A stretch of 64,000 bases of DNA from positions 20,984,811 to 21,048,810 of the forward strand of contig OX459095.1 in the NCBI GenBank assembly GCA_949775045.1, written 5' to 3'. Origin of the DNA: Metridium senile (taxonomy: Eukaryota; Cnidaria; Anthozoa; Actiniaria; Metridiidae). The position numbers and the translations under genes are program-made. Shown here piece after piece: positions 45,768-55,445 of this stretch. Positions within the stretch are counted from its first letter, which is position 1. Each line of letters begins with the position of its first letter. The notes under the pieces were generated by a model that was not told where the DNA came from, searched no databases, and saw only the letters and a list, made by a program, of their open reading frames with translations.

Positions 45768-48700
45768 GAGAGCATGTCCATTAAAATCGAACAAGTCGCG
45801 GCCATGGATAAAAAATGGATTTTGCTCAAATTTTGCCCAAATGTACTTCATTATATTACGAAATGAACTGCATTGTTTTTTAAGAAAAATAGATTTTTAT
45901 TTTTGAGAAAATGCGTTTTTAAAATGTCCTCCCGAATTCGCCATTTTAGCATCCAAATTTTGAGTTGAATTTAACGACCGAGTTCAGTACGAAAATCGAT
46001 TCTAGTGAACTTAAAACTGCTAAAACCCTGCTCCATGCTATCTAAACATCCGGTTACGTGACTTAGAAGAAATTTGAGTTACTTTTTGTGACAGAAATAA
46101 TCTTACTTTTAGGACACGTGATTCTACTTGATTGACGATATCCTCTAAACAAAATCGATTTTCACCATGCGATAAAGTTCCAAATCTAACAAGCTTCAGT
46201 TGGTTAGTTCTTTAAACAATAAGCTTTCATATGATGTAAAAATTTCGCTTGGCAAATAAATATGTGTTGCGCTACAGCTCATTGAAATCTTCAATTTTTG
46301 ACCTTTTGAGGCCATACGCGATAATTTCCCACACGTGCATAATCGAAGAATATTATCTCTTATTATTACTGATTTGCCTTCCAATTACAAGAAATACACT
46401 TAAATATCATTTCTTACCTTGTTAAAGCTGATATCTGCTGTAGTAATCTCGGTATTCGTTATAATGGTATCCGTAAGACTTCATAGTTAGTCATCAGTAA
46501 TAACGGCTATTTACACACTGATTATTATCAAATATGTCAATTGTCCAGCGCTTACTAAACGGAGTTCAAATCCCTTTCACATGCAGCCAAGCTATATTTT
46601 CTTTTTGAACTGAAGTCCTGCCACATTATTATATATCATTATGATTTCGAAGTGTGGTTTGTGGTACAGCTGAAATCGAATTGTGAGTACGTAAACAAAT
46701 GGCCTGGAATGATGCTAATTATAAACTACGACTTACTAGGGGAGGGACGGTACGTTTCAAATAATGGTTTTTCTCTGATATCCCAACAATTTGGTGTTTA
46801 AGACTTCTGATGAACTGTTAGATAAATCATCTCTAGTGATGTATGCCAATGATTAGTTGCTTTATGATCTTTGTCATAATCATGATCTGCAAAATAATGC
46901 CTAAGTTTCTAAAGTTACACAGGGAGCCCAATTTCCTGGGATTCGCGACTATGTAAAAGAACGCCGGAATTTGAATATGTATTTTTTCTCTCTGTGTTTT
47001 CTCTGCGCAGTCATAATAAAGTCCACTATTGGATTTTACTCTAGGAATAAGACCATAAGTATTCTATCGAGTTGGATATCTTAATTAATTAATCCCTTAT
47101 GCAGCAAGGAATTGTATTTTTGTATCGTCATTACGAAAGATAAACACAGCTGTTTAATCTATTAGCACTAGTTTAACGCAGTTGCTGTAAAGAAATGGAA
47201 GCGTGTTGTTCGTTTAAGTCTCTCGTTGGTATAGTAGTTCTTGTGGTGCTGATGCCAAAGATCGAAAGCGCCATACAACCTCTGTCTTACTGGCAGTCAA
47301 AATCAAATCAATAAACTCTGCATATAGTATATGACCAATAGTATATGCATTCCTACACAAATCTTGCCGCCCCCGGGGGGGGGGGGGGGGGGGGTACTCC
47401 CTTTGTCCAAGTGGTAGGGGTGATCGGCGGAGATTTTGAAAATGACCCCTAAAAGGTACGCTCAGATACACATAAAGCAGAGTAAAAACGACCCTTACAA
47501 CTGATTTTTGAGCCAAATCTCTAAATGGACCCTAAAAGGTACGCACTGGAAATATTTTAACCCTAAAAGGTACGTCGATCACCCCTACCACTTGGATTAA
47601 GGGAGAACCCCCCCCCCCCCCCCCCCCCCCCCGGGCTTGCCGCACTTGGATCGTCTCATATATGGTCTACAACACTGAAGTCAATGACTATACATTTAAG
47701 ATGTCCAATATATAAGTCGGATATTTGAATGAACTTGCCTTTATTTTCATAATGAGGCTGACATCTACCGAGTGTACGGAGCTATTGTTTCCCATATTGT
47801 GACAAACGTGGAAAAAATAATGCATTTTTTTAATTTGCAAAAAGTGTCTATGTCATACCTACATCATCTCAAGGTAAGTGATAGTCATTTTACAAACATG
47901 ACAACATGTTACTTGATTGGCTAGTTCAGTTTCTATTTTGCGCTGAATAACACTTTTGTTGCACTGGATAGCTTTTATTCCAGGCATATGCAACCAGATA
48001 TTTAATAAGTTTTGATTTATAAAGGATGTTTTCCATCTTTGTTTCCTATAGGGGAAACTTGTCAACACAGTCTCGTGGGTGGGGAAACAAATTATCGTAA
48101 ATGCTGGCTGGGAATTCAGATGTAAAATACATGACTGGATGTTGAGCAGCGGATACTTTTTTCCCAGGGGTGTTAATTATTAACTATAATTAACGTGGGA
48201 TCACTTGTTATGTGTTGTACACAACATTTATTTCATTTTGTTAAAAGTTGGTCCTTGGGTACTCCTAGTATTCCTGTTCAGATTAGCACGGCTAACATCC
48301 CCCGAGAATTGGGTTCCCTGTGTAATTTTAGAAACTTAGGCAAATCATATTATTTTGCAGATCATGATTATGACAAAGATCATAAAGCAACTAATCATTG
48401 GCATACATCACTAGAGATGATTTATCTAACAGTTCATCAGAAGTCTTAAACACCAAATTGTTGGGATGTCAGAGAAAAACCATTATTTGAAACGTACCGT
48501 CCCTCCCCTAGTAAGTCGTAGTTTATAATTAGCATCATTCCAGGCCATTTGTTTACGTACTCAGCTGTACCACAAACCACACTTCGAAATCATAATGATA
48601 TATAATAATGTGGCAGGACTTCAGTTCAAAAAGAAAATATAGCTTGGCTGCATGTGAAAGGGATTTGAACTCCGTTTAGTAAGCGCTGGACAATTGACAT

Positions 48701-49475
48701 ATTTGATAATAATCAGTGTGTAAATAGCCGTTATTACTGATGACTAACTATGAAGTCTTACGGATACCATTATAACGAATACCGAGATTACTACAGCAGA
48801 TATCAGCTTTAACAAGGTAAGAAATGATATTTAAGTGTATTTCTTGTAATTGGAAGGCAAATCAGTAATAATAAGAGATAATATTCTTCGATTATGCACG
48901 TGTGGGAAATTATCGCGTATGACCTCAAAAGGTCAAAAATTGAAGATTTCAATGAGCTGTAGCGCAACACATATTTATTTGCCAAGCGAAATTTTTACAT
49001 CATATGAAAGCTTATTGTTTAAAGAACTAACCAACTGAAGCTTGTTAGATTTGGAACTTTATCGCATGGTGAAAATCGATTTTGTTTAGAGGATATCGTC
49101 AATCAAGTAGAATCACGTGTCCTAAAAGTAAGATTATTTCTGTCACAAAAAGTAACTCAAATTTCTTCTAAGTCACGTAACCGGATGTTTAGATAGCATG
49201 GAGCAGGGTTTTAGCAGTTTTAAGTTCACTAGAATCGATTTTCGTACTGAACTCGGTCGTTAAATTCAACTCAAAATTTGGATGCTAAAATGGCGAATTC
49301 GGGAGGACATTTTAAAAACGCATTTTCTCAAAAATAAAAATCTATTTTTCTTAAAAAACAATGCAGTTCATTTCGTAATATAATGAAGTACATTTGGGCA
49401 AAATTTGAGCAAAATCCATTTTTTATCCATGGCCGCGAAAGATCGAATTTGTTCGATAATTACTGACATGCTCTC
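45768..49475. mobile_element. TTAA-flanked fold-back element, 3.7 kb
   Basis: Exact TTAA on both sides (45764-45767 and 49476-49479) and inverted ends GAGAGCATGTC / GACATGCTCTC. Arms 45768-46945 and 48298-49475 are each about 1178 bp and close to identical. The interrupted host arm is continuous when the element is removed, which confirms the borders. TTAA targets are known for piggyBac and Kolobok elements, but the terminal bases are not the usual piggyBac CCC(T/C) start, so the family is unassigned. The 62-codon frames at 46196-46384 and 48850-49038 are mirror images within the arms. The 1.35-kb loop carries no recognisable transposase. Confidence 0.85.
47366..47640. mobile_element. GC-capped MITE with CCTAAAAGGTACG motif, copy 2
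   Basis: G20 at 47375-47394 and C25 at 47608-47632 form near-perfect caps. Inside, GTACTCCCTTTGTCCAAGTG is mirrored by CACTTGGATTAAGGGAGAAC, and CCCCTAAAAGGTACG recurs about three times. Same family as 4637-4935. Located in the loop of the TTAA element. Confidence 0.7.
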
Positions 49476-49506
49476 TTAATTCTTTGATATTTTGAGTGCC
49501 TAATAT

Positions 49507-51922
49507 AGTCAGGGAGCAAGTGTCGTAAAATAAAGTCCCGTGGGAAGTTGGTGCTTAAAGCAAGCCACTGGTCTAGATATGTCGAGGGGACCTTAGTGAA
49601 CATAAAAAATGTTGTCGGCAACTTTGTGATCCGCACCGACACGAATTATGGGGGTTTAGATTACGTTATATCGAATATTAGCATGGAAACGAGGCTGCAT
49701 TTCAAATTGTCTTTATTCCTCACTTAATGTAAATATTTCACCACCAAATTGCATGAATAGATTCACTTTAGTATTACTGAGGATTTGACACACATTTAGT
49801 TGAAGATTTTTGATCACGTGACATACAACATGAAAATGAGGCTAAATCTAATATGTGCCCTTTTTCTAATCTTCTTTTTTAAATATCAATACAAAAGTAT
49901 GTTATATCGACAGAAAAACATTTTCTAGACTTTTCCACATCAGAAGCTGAAACTTAACATCATTTTATCACGTCATCGAAGACATGAAAAAAGTTTGTGC
50001 CAAGCTCATTGCTCGCTTGTGGATTTCGTTAGACTTGTGATTACCGTTGATATCAGTTTTGGGCCCATTTATCAGCCATCTACAAAATGAGTAAAGCTCC
50101 TGCGGTAGATGGTTGCTGTTTAAATCTTCAAACGATCCAGTGAAGACCCAGTTTTTGCACTTATTGATGGATCTTCTAAGGAATCTTGCAGCGTCAAATA
50201 GAATTCTCATTTCTTGGTCACTGTCATCAGCATTATCCTCTGTCTGCTGGATAGCAAAATCACGTGTACTCTTGATTGTGACTCTTTCGGATTCGTTGAC
50301 TCTTTTGGGTTTGTGGAACTCAACACCTTGTATTTCATCCTTGATGAGCTGCTTTATTATCTTTCTTGTGCATGTTGGGTTTTCAACATCGTTTGCCTCT
50401 AAAATGCTTTCATACGCTTCCTGAAGTTTTGACATTGTCAAAATTGTTCCATTTCTCAAAGTATTTTCAACCATGGCTAGAAATTCTATCTGAGCTGCGG
50501 CTTTACTTGCTCTTTGACTGACTGCTTGATCGGTAGATGCTGTAGGTGCTTGAGATTTTCCTCGACGAAGCACAGTTGTTACATAATTAGCCCAACACTT
50601 GCTATGATATTTAATATCAATTGCATGGGCATCACTGGGGTCGATTGCTGAGCTTAACTTTACTCGCAGCTTATCATTTGAAGACATGTCAATAGCAGCA
50701 CGTAGAGACTCACCAGCTGAAGATGTCAAAACACTGTGGAGGCTTTGTCTATACCCGGCATCACCTTCACAAAAAAAGCAAACTTCTTTATCATATGGAA
50801 TGGTTCTTGAGCGTGTAACTTGTTGACTCTCTTTTACTGTTACAGATTGTTTCCTTCTAATCACATTTGGGCCTTCTAAATGCCTTTCGTAACGCTCTTT
50901 CGCTCTTTTCAGCATAGCAGAATGCACTGCATTCTTGTAGCAACTTCTGTGCCATGATGACCTTTCCTTTAGATCCCTTAGAGAGTAGGTGGATAGCTTG
51001 TCACGACTTCTTATATACTTTAGCTCACCATACGTGGCCCACTCCTTTATCGACTCCAATGTTTTCTCATGTGAACTTGGCTTTTCCACTAGATTTTCAT
51101 CTTTTTTTTCCTGACATATGATACATAAACTTAGATCCGCTTTTTGTTCTTTGTCAGAGTCAAGATCAGGGTCGATATTCATCAGAAAACTTAAACTGAA
51201 AGACCATTAACCTTCTCTATTTCAACTGCAAGTTTAAATGGCGGACCTGTATTTTACTGCTAAAGACCGCTGACCAAGGGAGCCTCGCTTTCAAGCTTGT
51301 GTTTATTATTTCATCAAATTGTTAGTTTTAGACCCAATAAACTTAGAAAATAATTATTTTAAAGTGACTTCATTTCATTGTGTTGATTTACAACAAAATA
51401 CAAGAAAACCGAGTTAATATAAGTAATTTCTATAGATTATATAGCCTCGTTTTCATGTCTTCGATGACGTGATAAAATGATGTTAAGTTTCAGCTTCTGG
51501 TGTGGAAAAGTCTAGAAAATGTTTTTCTGTTGATATAACATACTTTTGTAGTGATATTTAAAAAAGAAGATTAGAAAAAGGGCACATATTAGATTTAGCC
51601 TCATTTTCATGTTGTATGTCACGTGATCAAAATCTTCAACTAAATGTGTGTCAAATCCTCAGTAATACTAAAGTGAATCTATTTATGCAATTTGGTGGTG
51701 AAATATTTACATTAAGCGAGGAATAAAGAGCATTTGAGAAGCAGCCTCGTTTCCATGCTAATATTCACTATAACGTAATCTAAACCCCCATAATTTGTGT
51801 CGGTGCGGATCACAAAGTTGCCGACAACATTTTTTATGTTCACTAAGGTCCCCTCGACATATCTAGACCAGTGGCTTGCTTTAAGCACCAACTTCCCACG
51901 GGAATACACTTGCTCCCTGACT
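49507..51922. mobile_element. fold-back element, 2.4 kb, carrying an intact 404-codon ORF
   Basis: Ends AGTCAGGGAGCAAGTGT and ACACTTGCTCCCTGACT are inverted. AATAT on both sides (49502-49506, 51923-51927) is the probable 5-bp target duplication; a 3-bp ATA duplication with one more base in the TIR is equally readable. Arms about 480 bp each (49507-49985 and 51444-51922). The host arm rejoins cleanly when it is removed. The loop (49986-51443) is almost entirely the minus-strand gene. Confidence 0.8.
49968..51182 (-). CDS. hypothetical zinc-binding-type protein, 404 aa, element-borne
   Basis: An uninterrupted frame from ATG at 51182 to a stop in the left arm of its fold-back element. Two similar modules are visible: CIICQE (about residues 20-25) with WHRSCY about 57 residues later, and CFFCEG (about 134-139) with YHSKCW about 60 residues later. 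Both have the form C-x2-C ... H-x2-C, so a duplicated zinc-binding unit is likely. A helical, charged region follows (about 210-400). I see no DDE or recombinase motif, and the C-terminus runs into arm sequence, so it may be the N-terminal half of a longer protein. I do not know the family; similar CxxC...WHxxCY starts occur in large uncharacterised cnidarian proteins (recollection, unverified). Coding use looks real because the frame is open and compositionally protein-like. Confidence 0.65.
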   Translation of the reverse strand: MNIDPDLDSDKEQKADLSLCIICQEKKDENLVEKPSSHEKTLESIKEWATYGELKYIRSRDKLSTYSLRDLKERSSWHRSCYKNAVHSAMLKRAKERYERHLEGPNVIRRKQSVTVKESQQVTRSRTIPYDKEVCFFCEGDAGYRQSLHSVLTSSAGESLRAAIDMSSNDKLRVKLSSAIDPSDAHAIDIKYHSKCWANYVTTVLRRGKSQAPTASTDQAVSQRASKAAAQIEFLAMVENTLRNGTILTMSKLQEAYESILEANDVENPTCTRKIIKQLIKDEIQGVEFHKPKRVNESERVTIKSTRDFAIQQTEDNADDSDQEMRILFDAARFLRRSINKCKNWVFTGSFEDLNSNHLPQELYSFCRWLINGPKTDINGNHKSNEIHKRAMSLAQTFFMSSMT

Positions 51923-52568
51923 AATATTGTAGTTTACTGTGGTGGTAGCCGCTTTTCGAGATCTCATCGCGTTCGTCTACAATTTAAGCGCAACTGATTT
52001 CCGTTTTTCCTGTATATCGCTGCTATTAAAATACAAATCTAAAAACAAAGTATATTGTTTTAAATTTCAGACTAAGACTGATAATCTGTAAAAGTTTCAG
52101 GTCAATCGAAAATTGGGAAGTTTGTCAAAACGACGTTTAAAACGGTCTTGTGTGGCTTTCCGAAAACTATAGTGATCCACCTTAAATTATACAGCGCGCC
52201 ACCTACACCAACGAATAGACGAACACTGGTAACCTGGCAAGCATCGCAAGGAAGAGCACGGACTAACGACAGTAGTCCATGAAAAATGCTTCATCTTAAA
52301 GAAATGTACAAGCAAACTTTAATATTTGAGATGCTTTATATTTTACGCTAAACGTTCAGACGGACTCTGTACAAATTCAACCTCCCTTGACAATAACCTC
52401 GGAGGATGTCCAATCGTTGTAATTTTTTGTGTTCGTTTTTTTAAAAACTTAACAATAAATAATTAAAGAAATGAATAAATAAAATAATTAAAAGTGGCAA
52501 TAAAATAAAATTCCTATTTCCATTCTAAGTCCATTCCGTAGAATATACGGGGATCAGTTCGGGTCCTA

Positions 52569-52677
52569 GGCTCAGATTTCAGCCGTTGGGGTTTCGTGCG
52601 CCCGCGATACTCTCCCCACTAAGTTAGTGGGGAGAGTATCGCGGGCGCACGAAACCCCAACGGCTGAAATCTGAGCC
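52569..52677. mobile_element. 109-bp perfect hairpin MITE with TA target
   Basis: Arms of 54 bp are exact reverse complements around a single central G (ends GGCTCAGATTTCAGCC / GGCTGAAATCTGAGCC). TA borders both sides (52567-52568, 52678-52679), which fits a Tc1/mariner-type target. It split a tandem pair of TTCGGGTCCTA in the outer right arm. Confidence 0.85.
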
Positions 52678-53005
52678 TATTCGGGTCCTATCTCGGGTTC
52701 ATTTCGGGTCCTGGGATCACTTCGGGTACAATAACAACTGTTTTGGGGATCACTTGAGGTCCCGGGATCACTTGGGGTCCTGGGATCACTTCGGGTCCTG
52801 TACAGGCCTCTTCTTTTCTCTCACCCCCACCCCCTCCCCCCACCTTTTGTTCCGCCACAGGAAGCCCAGAATCAAAGGAAGCCCAGAGTCAAGAGTTGCA
52901 TGCGGAGGAGGCTAAGTTTTCGGTTGACACTTACCCGTTGCTTTTGTCCCGGCATATTTGTCTTCAGACCCTTTGGGATCATTAGAAACTGAGTTGAATT
53001 CCAGG

Positions 53006-53110
53006 GGCCGGTTGTACGTAGCCTGAATAGCGCTATCCACCGGATAAATCCCTATCCAGCGGATAAAATCTATAAAAAACCTATGAAGTGGATAACTTTT
53101 ATCCGCTTTC
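53006..53110. mobile_element. MITE fragment (GGCCGGTTGTACG)
   Basis: Begins GGGGCCGGTTGTACGTAGCC and contains GGATAAATCCCTATCCAGCG and the inverse-like TGGATAACTTTTATCCGC. It looks like one end of a small dispersed element. Only weakly supported. No gene in 52915-53440. Confidence 0.35.
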
Positions 53111-53439
53111 ATCGGCCCTTCCTTCTGATGATTGCCAAAATTGTGATCCCTCCTTCAGTTGCCTAGGAAAATTAGTAACCCCTCCTTCACAAGCCTTGAA
53201 AATTCCATAACCCCTACTCAGTCACCCAACCCCTATCCCACCATAAATAATGTCTGCTCCCTAAATAGATAGTACAAAATCCGTAATTTTGTTTTAGTTT
53301 TTGAAAGATGTACAGGAATGTGCACTGGCAAAACAAGGGGATTACCAGAAGATAGAAATTGCCCAACATAGCAAAACAAGAGTAAAACAGGACACAACTG
53401 GAATTTTCAAAGTATTGATGGGTTTCCTGTGGTTTTATT

Positions 53440-53576
53440 TCGTCATAGACGTGTAATAATTTTTGTCACGTGATTTAATTAACCAATCAGTGGCCGGTAA
53501 AGTCCATACTCGTGGGCGCCTTGCATCCTTGCTTTCTTTAGTATCGAGGCGGACATCTTGGATCGTCTGTTGGGTT
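53440..53576 (+). promoter_or_regulatory. putative ornithine decarboxylase promoter
   Basis: Contains CACGTG at 53467-53472 (in GTCACGTGATT) and AACCAATCAG at about 53480. Both lie about 100 bp upstream of the presumed leader exon. In mammals ODC1 is a direct Myc target through CACGTG sites (established); the use of this one is inference. Confidence 0.4.
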
Positions 53577-55445
53577 ATGAAGGAGGCTAGAGTCTTCTTT
53601 TTTTAAGCCCTTTTTCAACTTATTTCGTCAACATTTCTCGTTCAAAGGTTATCGCGTGCTGCTTCTCTTCAAGGGTGGTTAAAGTAAGTGAAAATCAACT
53701 AGTTTTGAGGGATAATTTGTTAAGTAGAAGAATGACGAAGGGACCACGTTGTTGCCGTCGTCGTCCGCTTTTGGTCTCGTCGGCATGCCGTGGACAACTC
53801 GCTCTGCCTTTACTCTTTACAAAGGGAAGTCTTTTTGGTATTCTTAACTATAATGTGTTTTGTTTTACAGTCCCACACCTCACTAAGACTAAAATTCTCC
53901 AAGTATCCTGACGTAGATCAACTTACCAAAAAGAAGAAGTTCGAGTTTGACTTCAACATTGACAGTGAACCAAGCTGATATTTTGCTAAGCGAATATTAA
54001 ACAGGATTGATATTTAGTAAGTTGAATTTTAAAATCACTTAGCTAAACTATGAACATTCTGTACAATTTGTGAGTTACTTTGAGTCGAATATAAGCTTAT
54101 GTAATCAAGAAATGTGTTTAACAGCGTCAGTATAAATAAGACACGTTTGAAAGCTATATATATATATATTATGAATAAACTATTCATATACTTAAGATAA
54201 AAGGTAATTTGATGGTAAAATAACCAATAATTATTTCAAGTGGCTTCAACTGTTCGAGTTGTTGCCTAGTGTCTGATTTGCGCCAATTAATACTTACGTA
54301 ATCCGTTTTCATTTTTCTTCTTTTTGTACTTTATTGCAAATTTATTCATTTGGCTTTCAGGAATGTAGAACTTAAATCGTTCAATATCGATTCAATGCAT
54401 TTTTGTCTAAATTCATATACAATATCAAAGAAGTGTGATCTAAACTTTCGAATCTATAGAAGTTGGGTTGTTCCTTGACAGAGTCACATGGTCCTGCCAA
54501 ATGGAAGATATTATAATACCTATATCAGCTTTATGGAAGCTTTCTAAAGGAATGTTGGCATTTAGTACTCTATTAACACTAAATATTGTCAACCAGTGAT
54601 GAAATAGACTTTGATACAATATGTATCTTTCCCAAAAATACTGAAATATGCAACCTTTTGATTTATTATGCAATGCATATTATGCTACCTACATGTAGAC
54701 TGGTTTAGTGATGGAATTTGCAGTTACATAATCAACTGAAAAGCTTTTCCACAACTGTACACACAATTGAACAACATTTATATTTTTAATAATCATGTGT
54801 AATGTATTTAAAATTAGTGATATACAAAGTTTATTCATATTTTGAACAATTCATGTCCCATATTCATTTCAGGAATATGCTATGTCATAAAAACTGATTG
54901 CGTAATAATGTAAACGTTTTTTGTATATTTACTTACAAAAGTCTTACATAGCAAAGTGCAAAAGTAGGAATGTTTTCAGATGTTCTTTGCCCCTGATTTT
55001 GTATTTTATACTTATGTGATTTCAAGAGAAGCTATCTGGTTTTACAAAGCAATGCATTTGAAAGCTGGTTTAGCAACAAAAACGCCTGCATAATTTGTTC
55101 AAGCATACATTAAAAGTGATCATACTTTTGTGCTTTGCACTATATCATTATGAACTTATATTGATGTAAGTTGTAACATTTTATTTAGTAAGCTGTCAAA
55201 CTTTTTAGTACATTTCTTCATCAACATGTCGTCATTGCTCGGCCCCTTTTCACTCAGCATGGTGTAAAGTCATGAGCTTTTGGTGATTGTTTTACTATTC
55301 TGAAAAGTACTTAGAGATTTGTCTGCTTATTACATAATGTACACCAAGGAACTCAAACCCAATTAAGTTAGAATATTGTATTTTATTTAAGCTAAAAAGT
55401 AATGAGCATGTTTTATTTATCGTTTAGCCCTACTGACTTTTGAAG
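53577..55445 (+). other. putative ODC 5' leader exons and uORF
   Basis: A first leader exon may end at TTAAA|GTAAGTG (about 53674). A second may run 53871-54016 (acceptor TTGTTTTACAG, donor TTTA|GTAAGTTG). A third starts at 55428 (acceptor CGTTTAG), 18 bp before the ODC ATG. A 9-codon uORF lies at 53577-53606. The long T/A-rich introns (54017-55427) show no gene; minor hairpin-like text near 54440-54673 is unconvincing. No transcript data, so exon borders are guesses from splice consensus. Confidence 0.4.

Larger units (their letters stand above)
42885..52914. mobile_element. 10-kb nested fold-back structure
   Basis: The outer ends match the two halves of the 143-bp MITE at 63804-63946: left TAGCCTCC...CTTGCTGGGTTTCCTTTGTC, right AGTTGCATGCGGAGGAGGCTA. 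The flanks AGTTCTTGG (42876-42884) and AGTTTTCGG (52915-52923) agree at 7 of 9 bases and may be an old 9-bp target duplication. Inside, the order of arms is palindromic: 42964-43100 with 52530-52808, 43826-44100 with 51928-52185, and 44101-44648 with 45231-45763. The right arm is interrupted by three later insertions: 45768-49475, 49507-51922 and 52569-52677. The left arm also contains a small element with TTATTATATGGCTT ends (about 43163-43293). Confidence 0.7.

Noticed and set aside
46196..46384. 62-codon frame, with an almost identical mirror at 48850-49038
   Set aside because: The two are simply opposite arms of the TTAA fold-back; no domain.
54597..54643. Another GTGATGA ... CTGA pair in the ODC leader intron
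   Set aside because: Boxes only about 45 nt apart, no closing stem and no guide similarity; not a credible C/D snoRNA.
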